Origin: Flavobacterium sp. UBA6195
Lineage (GTDB): Bacteria > Bacteroidota > Bacteroidia > Flavobacteriales > Flavobacteriaceae
Assembly (NCBI RefSeq): GCF_002422095.1
Contig: NZ_DITB01000107.1
Span: 1 to 38,071 of the forward strand
DNA: 38,071 bases
Direction: 5' to 3'
Part shown: piece by piece, positions 1 through 9,381 of the stretch
Position numbering within the stretch: the stretch's first letter is position 1
Layout of the letters: each line of letters opens with the position of its first letter
Position numbers and translations under genes: made by a program
The notes under the pieces: model-generated
Told to the model about the DNA's origin: nothing
Databases searched by the model: none
The model's input: only the letters and a program-made list of their open reading frames with translations

Positions 1-22
1 AGGGTGTATCATGGGTAGAGGT

Positions 23-1018
23 TTACCCCTCAAAAACATAATCCGCATACACCTGCTCAATTTCAGTAAATACATCTAATAATTGATTGATACCATCTGT
101 GGTAACCAATTTTTGTTTGTATTCTTTAAAACCGTGAATGCCTTTGAAATAATTGGTATAATGACGACGCATTTCGTTAATTCCTAAGCGTTCGCCTTTC
201 CATTCAATACTCCAAATTAAGTGATTTCTTGCGGCTTCAATTCGGTCATTCATGCTTGGTGGAGCTAATTTTTCTCCTGTGGCGAAATAATGCTTAATTT
301 CATTAAAAATCCAAGGATAACCAATCGCAGCGCGACCAATCATCATACCATCTAAACCATATTTGTTTTTATATTCCAATGCTTTTTCAGGAGAATCGAT
401 ATCGCCATTTCCAAAAATCGGCATCGTAATTCTAGGATTTTCCTTCACACGTTGAATGTGCGACCAATCCGAATGCCCTTTGTACATTTGTGCACGAGTT
501 CTGGCATGGATTGTTAAAGCTTGCACGCCTATATCTTGCAAACGTTCGGCAACTTCATCTATATTAATCGAATTTTCATCCCAACCCAAACGCGTTTTTA
601 CAGTAACAGGTAAACTGGTTCCTTTGATAACGGCTTTTGTTAAGCGAATCATCAAATCTACATCTTTTAAAACCCCTGCTCCAGCACCTTTACAAACGAC
701 TTTTTTAACAGGACAACCAAAATTGATGTCAACCAAATCAGGTTGAACCGTATCTACAATTTTAGCACTCATTTCCATCGCTTCTTCATCACCACCAAAA
801 ATCTGAATTCCAACTGGACGTTCGTAATCGAAAATATCCAATTTTTGCTTACTTTTCATCGCATCACGAATCAATCCTTCTGAAGAAATAAATTCAGAAT
901 ACATCAAATCAGCACCATGTAGTTTACATAAACGACGAAATGGTGGATCGCTTACATCTTCCATTGGGGCTAATAATAAAGGGAAGTCGGGTAGTATGAT
1001 GTTACCAATTTTAGGCAT
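23..1018 (-). CDS. dusB: tRNA-dihydrouridine synthase, DusB type
   Basis: This 331-residue protein is an FMN-dependent enzyme that reduces uridine to dihydrouridine in the D-loop of tRNA in the cytoplasm. Seen: the N-terminal LLLAPMEDVSDPPFR typical of the family, the DINFGCPVKK segment with the likely catalytic cysteine at residue 102, the TVKTRLGWDE strand, and FGNGDIDSP / GMMIGRAAIGYPWIF, which bind the FMN phosphate. Length and motif order fit a complete DusB. The start is the ATG directly before PKIGNIILP, and a perfect TAnnTTTG hexamer lies about 20 bases upstream. It is transcribed divergently from lepA. Family assignment is secure; the exact uridine position modified is inferred from the DusB subgroup. 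Confidence 0.95.
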   Translation of the reverse strand: MPKIGNIILPDFPLLLAPMEDVSDPPFRRLCKLHGADLMYSEFISSEGLIRDAMKSKQKLDIFDYERPVGIQIFGGDEEAMEMSAKIVDTVQPDLVDINFGCPVKKVVCKGAGAGVLKDVDLMIRLTKAVIKGTSLPVTVKTRLGWDENSINIDEVAERLQDIGVQALTIHARTRAQMYKGHSDWSHIQRVKENPRITMPIFGNGDIDSPEKALEYKNKYGLDGMMIGRAAIGYPWIFNEIKHYFATGEKLAPPSMNDRIEAARNHLIWSIEWKGERLGINEMRRHYTNYFKGIHGFKEYKQKLVTTDGINQLLDVFTEIEQVYADYVFEG

Positions 1019-1036
1019 GGTGCTTCAATTTTTTTG

Positions 1037-1044
1037 CAAAAATA
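1037..1044 (-). promoter_or_regulatory. -7 promoter element for dusB
   Basis: Read on the minus strand this is TATTTTTG, a perfect match to the Bacteroidota -7 consensus TAnnTTTG, placed just upstream of the dusB start. No TTTG is present at the usual 19-base spacing, so only the -7 half is supported. Confidence 0.5.
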
Positions 1045-1080
1045 CAATAAGATTTTTTAATTATTGTTTTTTTAAATTTT

Positions 1081-1231
1081 ACCACATAGAAACATAGTTG
1101 CTTTGGATTGAAAAATAAAAGCTTCGCTTTGAGATAGTTTGCCTAGATTTTATTATTGTATAACTTATGTTCAAATGTAATTACTATGAATTCCTCAGGA
1201 TATTTATTGAAAATCTATGTTTCTATGTGGT
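1081..1231. repeat. Small element with perfect 17-bp inverted ends
   Basis: ACCACATAGAAACATAG at 1081-1097 is the exact reverse complement of 1215-1231. The ~117 bases between them are AT-rich and have no open frame of note. This fills most of the dusB-lepA gap. The end sequence resembles short repeats common between genes in flavobacteria. It could be a miniature transposon-like element or a folded RNA; nothing here shows movement. Confidence 0.65.
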
Positions 1232-1290
1232 TAATGCTTTTTTTGGTATTTGGTATTGCTTTTTGTTGATATACAATCAAAACTTTAGCT

Positions 1291-1298
1291 TATATTTG
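1291..1298 (+). promoter_or_regulatory. -7 promoter element for lepA
   Basis: TATATTTG matches TAnnTTTG exactly and leaves a leader of about 50 bases before the lepA ATG at 1358. A TTG lies 22 bases upstream rather than the usual 19, so the -33 part is weak. Confidence 0.5.
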
Positions 1299-1357
1299 CG
1301 GATTAATTGTTCGAAAGAATTGCTATAGAAATTTGAACTTGACATTGAACTTGAAGA

Positions 1358-3154
1358 ATGAAACACATTAGAAATTTCTGCATTATTGCACACATTGACC
1401 ACGGAAAAAGTACGTTAGCCGACAGATTGTTGAGTGCTACACAAACGGTTTCGGCTCGCGAAGAAAAAGCTCAGTTACTAGATAACATGGACTTAGAGCG
1501 CGAACGTGGGATTACCATAAAAAGTCACGCCATTCAAATGGAGTATAAATATAAAGGCGAAGATTATATCTTAAACTTAATTGATACTCCAGGTCACGTG
1601 GATTTCTCGTATGAGGTTTCTCGTTCGATTGCCGCTTGTGAAGGTGCTTTGTTGATTGTAGATGCAGCGCAAAGTATTCAGGCACAAACGATTTCGAATT
1701 TATATTTGGCGTTAGAAAATGACTTGGAAATTATTCCAGTTTTAAATAAAGTAGATTTACCAAGTGCTAATCCAGAGGAAGTTAGTGACGATATTATCGA
1801 TTTATTAGGATGTAAATTAGAAGATATTATTCACGCTTCTGGAAAAACAGGTTTTGGTGTTGAAAATATTTTAGCAGCTATTATTGAGAAAATTCCAGCA
1901 CCAAAAGGCGATCCAAATGAACCACTTCAAGCGTTAATTTTCGATTCACATTACAATCCTTTTAGAGGAATTGAAGTTATTTTCCGTGTACTTAACGGAG
2001 AAATCAAAAAAGGTCAGAAGATTAAATTCATGGCTACTGGGAATGAATATTATGCGGATGAAGTTGGGACATTGAAATTAAATCAAGTTCCAAAAAATGT
2101 CATTTCGACTGGAGATGTTGGTTACTTAGTTTCAGGAATTAAAGAAGCAAAAGAGGTAAAAGTTGGTGATACAATTACCGACGCCAAAGAGCCTACTACA
2201 AATGCCATTCAAGGATTTGAAGATGTAAAACCAATGGTTTTCGCCGGAATTTATCCAGTAGATACAGAAGATTACGAAGACTTACGTGCTTCAATGGAGA
2301 AACTTCAGTTGAATGATGCTTCATTAGTATTTGCAGCGGAAAGTTCGGCAGCTTTAGGATTTGGTTTTCGTTGTGGATTCTTAGGAATGTTGCACATGGA
2401 AATTATCCAAGAACGCTTAGAGCGTGAGTTCGATATGACGGTTATTACAACGGTTCCTAACGTTTCGTATCATGCGTACACTAAAAAAGAACCTGATACA
2501 ATCTTAATTGTAAATAATCCATCCGATTTACCAGAACCTTCAAAATTAGATAGAGTAGAAGAACCATATATCAAAGCAACCATCATTACAAAAGCTGATT
2601 TCGTAGGAAACGTAATGAGTCTGTGTATCGAAAAGCGTGGTTTAATTACAAATCAAACTTATTTAACAACCGAGCGTGTGGAATTAAATTTCGATATGCC
2701 ATTAGCGGAAATCGTGTTTGATTTTTACGATAGATTAAAAACAGTTTCTAAAGGATATGCTTCTTTTGATTATCATCCAATTGGAATGCGCGAATCAAAA
2801 TTAGTACGTTTAGATGTATTATTAAACGCACAACCTGTGGATGCGCTTTCGGCTTTAATTCACGAAAGTAATGCGTACAACATTGGTAAAAAAATGTGTG
2901 AGAAGCTAAAAGAATTAATCCCAAGACAACAGTTTGATATTCCAATTCAGGCTGCAATTGGAGCTAAAGTTATCGCACGTGAAACTATTAAAGCTTTGAG
3001 AAAAGACGTAACAGCGAAATGTTATGGTGGAGATATCTCGCGTAAACGTAAACTTTTAGAAAAACAGAAAAAAGGAAAAAAACGTATGCGTCAAGTTGGA
3101 AACGTAGAAATTCCGCAAGAAGCATTTATGGCTGTTTTAAAACTAAACGATTAG
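1358..3154 (+). CDS. lepA: Elongation factor 4 (LepA), ribosome-associated GTPase
   Basis: This 598-residue translational GTPase acts on stalled or maturing ribosomes (back-translocation and 30S biogenesis roles are reported for the family). Seen in order: G1 AHIDHGKSTLADRLL near residue 12, G2 ERGITIKSHA, G3 DTPGHVDFSYEV, G4 NKVDLP, then the EF-G-like domain II. Next come GFRCGFLGMLHMEI and the LepA-specific C-terminal domain with AKCYGGDISRKRKLLEKQKK, which lies near the tRNA in the ribosome. Length is normal for LepA, and the start is the ATG before KHIRNFCIIAHIDHG. It stands alone, with its own -7 element upstream and a strong hairpin terminator 20 bases downstream. Identification is unambiguous. 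Confidence 0.97.
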   Translation: MKHIRNFCIIAHIDHGKSTLADRLLSATQTVSAREEKAQLLDNMDLERERGITIKSHAIQMEYKYKGEDYILNLIDTPGHVDFSYEVSRSIAACEGALLIVDAAQSIQAQTISNLYLALENDLEIIPVLNKVDLPSANPEEVSDDIIDLLGCKLEDIIHASGKTGFGVENILAAIIEKIPAPKGDPNEPLQALIFDSHYNPFRGIEVIFRVLNGEIKKGQKIKFMATGNEYYADEVGTLKLNQVPKNVISTGDVGYLVSGIKEAKEVKVGDTITDAKEPTTNAIQGFEDVKPMVFAGIYPVDTEDYEDLRASMEKLQLNDASLVFAAESSAALGFGFRCGFLGMLHMEIIQERLEREFDMTVITTVPNVSYHAYTKKEPDTILIVNNPSDLPEPSKLDRVEEPYIKATIITKADFVGNVMSLCIEKRGLITNQTYLTTERVELNFDMPLAEIVFDFYDRLKTVSKGYASFDYHPIGMRESKLVRLDVLLNAQPVDALSALIHESNAYNIGKKMCEKLKELIPRQQFDIPIQAAIGAKVIARETIKALRKDVTAKCYGGDISRKRKLLEKQKKGKKRMRQVGNVEIPQEAFMAVLKLND

Positions 3155-3174
3155 ATAAAAATTAAATAATTAAC

Positions 3175-3212
3175 AAAAAGTTTGAATATATTTTAATATT
3201 CAAACTTTTTTG
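3175..3212 (+). terminator. Rho-independent terminator of lepA
   Basis: A 15-bp perfect stem (3175-3189 with 3196-3210, arms AAAAAGTTTGAATAT / ATATTCAAACTTTTT) with a 6-base loop ends in a T run. It sits 20 bases after the lepA stop. Confidence 0.85.
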
Positions 3213-3280
3213 TGTTTAATAATATTTGATTTGCTTTTTTTGATTATATTTATGTCAATGATTTAAATCCCCCATAAATC

Positions 3281-6200
3281 TTGAAAAACTTACTTTATAT
3301 ATTCGCCTTTTTGTATTCAACTTGTATCTTTTCACAAGGAATAACAGTTGACAATACTACAAATTCACCCGCACAATTAGTTGATTTGTTGTTAGGAAAT
3401 TCTTGTGTTGAAGTTTCAAATATTTCGGTTTCTTCCACTCAAGCGGTTGCTTATTTTAATCAAAATGGTTCTAGTTTTCCTATTTCGGAAGGAGTAATTA
3501 TTAGAAATGGTGTGGCGACTTTTACACAAGGTCAATATTCTGGTGCTAATTTGAGTAGTTCTGTTACTGTTTCTGGAGATGCTTTTTTGCAAAATTTAAG
3601 TAATAATAATGGCGGAACAAGTCCAATTGTAAATGCCGAATTTTTAGAGTTTGATTTTATTCCGCTTTCGAATAGTTTTAGTTTTAATTTTTTGTTTGCA
3701 TCTAATGAGTATGGATTTTATCAATGTGAATTCAGTGATGTTTTTGCTTTTGTTTTAACCGATTTATCTACGGGAGTTTCAACAAATTTAGCAGTCATTC
3801 CGGGTACAAGTACACCAGTTTCGGTTACTACTATTAGAAATAGTATTTATAACGATCCTTCCAGTCCAAACAATAGTTGCGTTTCTGTAAATCCAACTTT
3901 TTTTGGAACATATAATGTTGGAAATCCAACTTCAGCATTAAATATGCGAGGACAAACATTGGTTATGAATGCTTCTTCGGCTGTTGTTCCTAATACCCCT
4001 TATAGAATTCGATTGGTAATTGGAGATTATGCCAATACTGGTTTTGACTCTGCGGTTTTTATAGCCGCAGGAAGTTTTACTACGACTTTAGATTTAGGTT
4101 CGGATCAAATTATTTGTTCTGGAGATGAAGTTTTGTTGAATACAAATTTAGATAATACCTTCACATAAACTTGGTACGAAAATGGAAATTCCATTCCAGG
4201 TGAAACAAATTCTACTTATACAGTAACTCATGCCGGAACTTACACTGTTGAAGCTGTTAGAGGAACTTGTACGATTACGGATACCATCGTTTTTTTCGAT
4301 TTAGCAGTTACAAATCCATCTAATTTATTAACTTGTAATACTGGAGTAGCAACTTATAATTTTGATCTAACTACAAACAATGAAGCTGCTTTAGGAATAG
4401 ATACTGCTATTTATGATGTTTTTTATTATGAAACGCCAGCTGATATAGTGGCGAATAATCCAATTCCAGCAGGAAATTTAGTATCTTATCCGAGTGCTGG
4501 TGGACAAACGATTTACATTAAAATATTTAATACCATAACAGGTAATTTTTGTGATGCTGAGTATACTTTTGATTTAATTGTAACAAATGCTGTCGTTGCA
4601 ACACAACCTAATCCAGTTTCAGTTTGTGAAGGTCAAGGAAGTACGACTTATTCTTTTAGTGCTACAACAACAAATGAAGTTTTAAATGGGCAATCGTCTA
4701 CAAATTATACAGTAACTTATCATAATTCTTTAGGCGATGCTGCTTCAGGAACTAATCCTATAATTTCGATTTCAATTCCAAATGGTATTACTACAGTTAC
4801 CGTTGGAATCCGAATTCAAGATAATTCAAATCCAAATTGTTTTGATGTTACTTCTGTTGTTATTACAATTAATCCGCTTCCTGTAGTTGATGATATTCCA
4901 GATCCAATTGAATGTAGTCAATTTACTTTGCCAACGATTGTGAATGGGACCTATTATCTTTTACCAGGTGGTCCAACAACTCCTGGTCAAGTGCAATTTA
5001 ATATCGGAGATATTTTAGTTGATGGTGGAACGTATTACATTTTTGCAGGCCCAGATGCAAATGGCTGTACAAATGAAGAAAGTTTTAATCTGACTTTAAT
5101 TGATGAGTATACGCCGCGATTGGATCATTGTGGTAGATTTGTTGTTCCTTTTCCGCCACAAGGTATCGGTAATTTTTATACACAGCCAGGTGGTCCAACA
5201 GGTACCGGTGTTATTGTTCCAGCAGGAACAGAATATTTGAATACAACAACAGTAACTATTACAGAAACTTTATATTATTATGCAGAGGTAAATGGTGTAT
5301 TTTGTAGGGATGAGCAATTTATTTTCTTTATACATCCAGTGCCGTTGGTAGATGATCCTGCAGATGTTATAACATGTGATTCTTATGTTTTGCCACCATT
5401 AACTAATGGAAATTATAACACAGATCCAAATGGAGGAGGGATAGCTTTGAATGCAGGAAATGTTATTAGTGTTGCCGGGCCCAACTTCCCGGGAACCTAC
5501 TATGTCGTTAATTCTTTAGCACACACAACAAGTCAAGGTTTGCTAGGAACTTGTATTGAGTCAAATGATATTGTGATTAATTTAGTAGATACTACTTTAT
5601 TTTCTACGGTTTATGCGTGTTCTCAACAAGGATTTGTTCTGCCTCCAGTTACATTTGGAGGTTATTTTACAGGTCCTAATGGGTCAGGTGTCTCGGTAGA
5701 CCCTAATATTCCTATAACATCAAACCAAGTGGTTTATTATTTTACAAATACATCTGTTTTGCCTAATTGTACTAGCAATTTAAATTACAATATTATTATT
5801 CATCCCACGCCATTAGTTGATGATATTCCTGATGGACCTCGATGTGGAGAATTTGTTCTACCTGTTTTGTCACATGGAGCTTATTACACATTGTCAGGTG
5901 GTCCCACAGCATTTGGACAGCAACAATTATTTGCTGGTGATATTATAGATTTATCTGGAACTCATTTGAATCCTGGAACTTACTATGTTTACAATGAACA
6001 AATATTTAATAATCCAGATGGGTCAACTACATTATGTTCCAATGAAGATTCTTTTACTATTAGTATTAATCCATTTCCTGCTGCAGATAATATTATTGGT
6101 AGAACAGAATGTAATCCTTACACGATTCCAGCACCAGTAAACGGAACAATTTATACAGCACCGGGAGGTCCAAGCGGAGGAGGAACAGTTGTGTCATCTT

Positions 6201-7573
6201 CTCAAACGTTTGATACTACGCAAACTTTCTATTTGTATAACATTGATACTACAACAGGTTGCGAAATCAATCGTCCTTTCACGATTACTTATAATGGAAT
6301 CAATTTGCCTGATTATACTGCTCCACCAGTTTGTGAATTTGATAATTATCAATTACCAGCCTTAACACATGTAGCGCCAACACCGTTTAATTATACTATT
6401 GGATATTTTTATGGTCCTAATGGAGTAAATCCTGTGCCACCAGGAACCATTTTCAATACGCCAAATACAACAACAACTATCTATGTTTACGCAGTGAATG
6501 GCGATAGAACTATTTGTACACAAGAAGATAGTTTTGATATCATCGTTTCCGAAACGCCAAATTTAGCTGCTTTAGGATTGGTTTTCGATATTGAAGAATG
6601 CGAAAATTATGTGTTGCCTGCACTACCATCAACAACTTACAATATTGGTTATTATTCGCAATCAGGAGGAAATGCTGCAGATTTAATTACAAATCTGAAT
6701 ATTACTACTCCAGGTACGTATACGTATTATGTGTATGCATCGGCAATTGGTAATCCAAATTGTAACGACGAGATTTCATTTACATTCACTGTTCATCCTC
6801 TACTTGATATTACTATTCAAGGCGGAATTATTTGTGTGGATTCTCAAACAGGAGATGTATTACGAACTTTCACAATGAATTCGGGCTTAAGTCCAGCGTT
6901 TTTTACTGTAAATTGGTATTTGAATGGTAATTTAATGGGAACTGGTCCAACTTACACTGCTTCACAAGCAGGAGTTTATACGGTTGAATTTATCAAACTA
7001 ACACCAGATGTAGGAGCTAATTGTAATTACAACACAACTACGGTGACTATTATACAATCGAGTCCAGCTGTGGCTGATTTTACGGTAAGTACTCCGTTTG
7101 AAAACAATACTTTCATTACAGTGAATTTAACCGGTGGATTATTTGGAGATTATCTCTATCAATTGGTTTATCCTGATGGTAGTATAACCGAATATCAATC
7201 GAGTAATGTATTTACTAATTTGCCTACGGGAGAATATTACGTCAATATTTATGATATTTTGGGTGAATGTTCGCCAACAATTATAGGTCCAATTTATATC
7301 ATTAATTATCCAAATTATTTCACACCTAATGCAGATGGAGTTAATGACAATTGGAACATTTGGGATTTACGTCATCAACCTGATGCGATGATTAATATTT
7401 TTGATCGTTATGGTAAATTCTTGAAACAAATGTCGCCTGCTAGTTCAGGTTGGGATGGAATTTATAATGGTGAAAAACTGCCTTCTACGGATTATTGGTT
7501 TACGGTGGAATATTTACCTCAGAATGGAACGACTAAACAAATTTTTAAAGCTCACTTTTCTTTAAAGCGATAA
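3281..7573 (+). pseudogene. Giant T9SS type B cargo protein (choice-of-anchor L, repeats), split by an in-frame stop
   Basis: Two open stretches, 3281-4168 and from 4169 through 7573, are in the same frame and separated only by TAA at 4166-4168. Homology-like content (…DNTF-T-stop-TWYENGNSIPGETN…) continues across the stop, so this was one ~1430-residue gene. It starts at a TTG (3281) followed by a Sec signal peptide, MKNLLYIFAFLYSTCIFSQ. Residues ~30-270 form a choice-of-anchor L domain. An Ig-like segment and about six to seven ~85-residue repeats follow, each with Cys, LPxL, GxYYT..GGPT and a second Cys. The last ~85 residues (NYFTPNADGVNDNW to HFSLKR) are a gliding-motility-associated, T9SS type B sorting domain. 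The intact protein would be exported and placed on the surface, probably as an adhesin. The N-terminal piece alone would lack the sorting domain. A sequencing error at 4168 is the main alternative. Confidence 0.8.
4166..4168 (+). other. In-frame TAA interrupting the T9SS gene
   Basis: Codons read ACC TTC ACA TAA ACT TGG TAC GAA AAT GGA. A Tyr codon (TAT/TAC) would give T-Y-T-W-Y-E-N-G, the usual start of an Ig-like strand, so one substitution explains the stop. No base insertion or deletion is needed. Confidence 0.85.
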
Positions 7574-7611
7574 TTTATTAACATTAACAATTGACTCATT
7601 TTCTTTTTGTG

Positions 7612-7628
7612 AAAGTTGAAGTAACTTT
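7612..7628 (+). promoter_or_regulatory. Candidate operator (dyad) in front of umuC
   Basis: AAAGTT (7612-7617) and AACTTT (7623-7628) form a dyad with a 5-base spacer that ends 5 bases before the umuC ATG. It overlaps a -7-like TAACTTTA. A position over the promoter of an SOS-type operon suggests a repressor site, but the LexA box of this lineage is not known to me, so this is inference. Confidence 0.3.
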
Positions 7629-7633
7629 ACAAA

Positions 7634-8899
7634 ATGTATGCTTTAGTCGATTGTAATAACTTTTACGTTTCTTGCGAACGTGTTTTTCAGCCTCAGTTAA
7701 ATGGTAAACCTGTTGTGGTTTTGTCTAATAATGACGGTTGTATCATTTCGCGTAGTAACGAAGCTAAAACATTGGGAATTCCAATGGGTGCACCTGAATT
7801 CCAAGTTCGCGATTTGATAAAACAATATGATATTCGCGTTTTTTCTTCCAATTATGCTTTGTATGGCGATTTGAGTCATAGAGTGATGAAAATCTTAGAA
7901 AATTATACGCCCAATGTTGAGGTGTATAGTATTGATGAGGCTTTTCTAAATTTTTCAGGAATGACAATTCTCGATTTTAACGCGTATGGTGCCGAAATCC
8001 AACACAGAATTTTGAAATGGTTGAGTATTCCTATTGGAATCGGTTTTGCGCCTACAAAAGCACTTTCAAAAGTAGCTAATAAAATCGCTAAGAAGTTTCC
8101 AGAACGCACAAATGGAATTTATGTTATCGATACCGAGGAAAAACGAATCAAAGCCTTAAAGTGGACTAAAATTGAAGATGTTTGGGGCATTGGTTTTCGT
8201 TTAACCAAAAAAATGCAAGCAAAAAACATTAATACGGCTTATGATTTTACACTTCCGCATAACGAAGCTTTTATTCGCAAAGAAATGGGAGTAGTAGGCA
8301 TGCGTTTGAAGTATGAATTAGAAGGGAAATCTGTATTAGAAATGGAAGAACCTAAGGTAAAGAAAAATATCGCTGTAACGAGAAGTTTCGAGAAAGATAT
8401 TACTGATTTTAATGAACTCAAAGAGCGAGTTGTAACTTTTGCTTCTGTTTGTTCTGAGAAATTACGTAAGCAAAACTCGTGTTGTAATGCTGTTATTTTG
8501 TATTTGCGAAAAGATAAGTTTAAAGCTAATGGGGAGCGTTATAGTTTTTATCGCATGCAAACGTTACCTTTTCCATCTAACACCTCTTTTTCAATCAGTC
8601 AAATGGCGATTTCTATGCTGAAAGATTTGTTTCAAGAAGGAATGCCTTATAAAAAAGCAGGTGTTATTGTCACAGAGATTGTGCCTTCTTCTCAACGTCA
8701 GTTTAAACTTTTTGATGAGGAGAATCCCAAATACCAAAAACTCATGGAGGTTATGGATGCTGTTCAAGCGAAAACAGGTGAACGTAAACTTAGATTAGCG
8801 TCACAAGATTTAAAACGTACTTGGAAAATGAAACAGAATCATTTATCCAATCGATATACTACGAATTTTAACGAATTACTAGAAGTAAAATGCAAGTAA
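7634..8899 (+). CDS. umuC: Y-family DNA polymerase V catalytic subunit UmuC
   Basis: This 421-residue error-prone translesion polymerase copies damaged DNA together with processed UmuD. Seen: N-terminal MYALVDCNNFYVSCERVF with the metal-binding Asp at residue 6, the second catalytic motif YSIDEAFLNF near residue 98, and the GIGFAPTKALSKVANKIAKK finger/palm segment. These are followed by the VWGIG helix-hairpin-helix thumb region and a little-finger domain. QFKLF at residues 356-360 fits the QxxLF sliding-clamp binding motif. Full length compared with E. coli UmuC (422). Its last 10 bases overlap umuD, so the two are translationally coupled. Induction by DNA damage is expected from the family; the only local hint is the dyad at the promoter. 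Confidence 0.95.
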   Translation: MYALVDCNNFYVSCERVFQPQLNGKPVVVLSNNDGCIISRSNEAKTLGIPMGAPEFQVRDLIKQYDIRVFSSNYALYGDLSHRVMKILENYTPNVEVYSIDEAFLNFSGMTILDFNAYGAEIQHRILKWLSIPIGIGFAPTKALSKVANKIAKKFPERTNGIYVIDTEEKRIKALKWTKIEDVWGIGFRLTKKMQAKNINTAYDFTLPHNEAFIRKEMGVVGMRLKYELEGKSVLEMEEPKVKKNIAVTRSFEKDITDFNELKERVVTFASVCSEKLRKQNSCCNAVILYLRKDKFKANGERYSFYRMQTLPFPSNTSFSISQMAISMLKDLFQEGMPYKKAGVIVTEIVPSSQRQFKLFDEENPKYQKLMEVMDAVQAKTGERKLRLASQDLKRTWKMKQNHLSNRYTTNFNELLEVKCK

Positions 8900-9327
8900 A
8901 TTCCAAAATAACTTTTTTCGTCCCTGATTTTGAAAATCCGATTGAAACCTCATTTATTTCGAGTGAAATTAAAGCGGGATTTCCTTCGCCTGCAGCTGAT
9001 TTTGAAGAATCAAAAGTGAGTTTAGATCATTTGTTGATTAAGAACAAAGAAGCAACCTTTTATGCCAAGGCAAGTGGAAACTCCATGATAGGAGCAGGAA
9101 TTGATGATGGCGATATTTTAGTAATTGATAGAAGTATTGAGCCAAGAAATAATGCTGTAGCAGTTTGTTTTATAGACGGTGAGTTTACAGTAAAACGAAT
9201 CAAGAAAACTGATGAAGCTATTTTTTTAATGCCCGAAAATCCAAATTATGCTCCCATTCAAATAGAACCACATAACGAATTTATAATTTGGGGTATTGTG
9301 ACCTATGTTATAAAACAAATTAAATAA
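8890..9327 (+). CDS. umuD: UmuD-type self-cleaving subunit of polymerase V
   Basis: This 145-residue S24 (LexA-like) protein cleaves itself when RecA filaments form, giving UmuD' that activates UmuC. Seen: IKAGFPSPAADF around residues 27-38, so cleavage should fall between Ala29 and Gly30 (E. coli UmuD uses Cys-Gly before the same FPSPAADY). The catalytic Ser is in ASGNSM (Ser65) and the general-base Lys in FTVKRI (Lys102). There is no DNA-binding winged helix, so it is not LexA itself. Its ATG lies inside the end of umuC (10-base overlap); the order umuC-umuD is the reverse of the E. coli operon. A terminator follows immediately. Confidence 0.93.
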   Translation: MQVNSKITFFVPDFENPIETSFISSEIKAGFPSPAADFEESKVSLDHLLIKNKEATFYAKASGNSMIGAGIDDGDILVIDRSIEPRNNAVAVCFIDGEFTVKRIKKTDEAIFLMPENPNYAPIQIEPHNEFIIWGIVTYVIKQIK

Positions 9328-9366
9328 AAAAAAGGCTATCACGATTTTCGGATAGCCTTTTTTTAT
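9327..9366. terminator. Bidirectional terminator between umuD and ppiD-like gene
   Basis: AAAGGCTATC (9331-9340) pairs perfectly with GATAGCCTTT (9351-9360). A-runs on the left and T-runs on the right let it work for both convergent genes. Confidence 0.9.
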
Positions 9367-9381
9367 TATATTAAATTCTTC

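Noticed and set aside
1..22. Partial terminator left of dusB
   Set aside because: AGAGGTTTACCCCT is only an imperfect dyad and too little sequence is available.
456..746. 96-residue frame opposite dusB
   Set aside because: Antisense to a strongly conserved gene with no recognisable domain; a coding shadow.
8890..9327. LexA repressor
   Set aside because: It has the peptidase domain and cleavage site, but no N-terminal winged helix, and it overlaps umuC; UmuD fits better.
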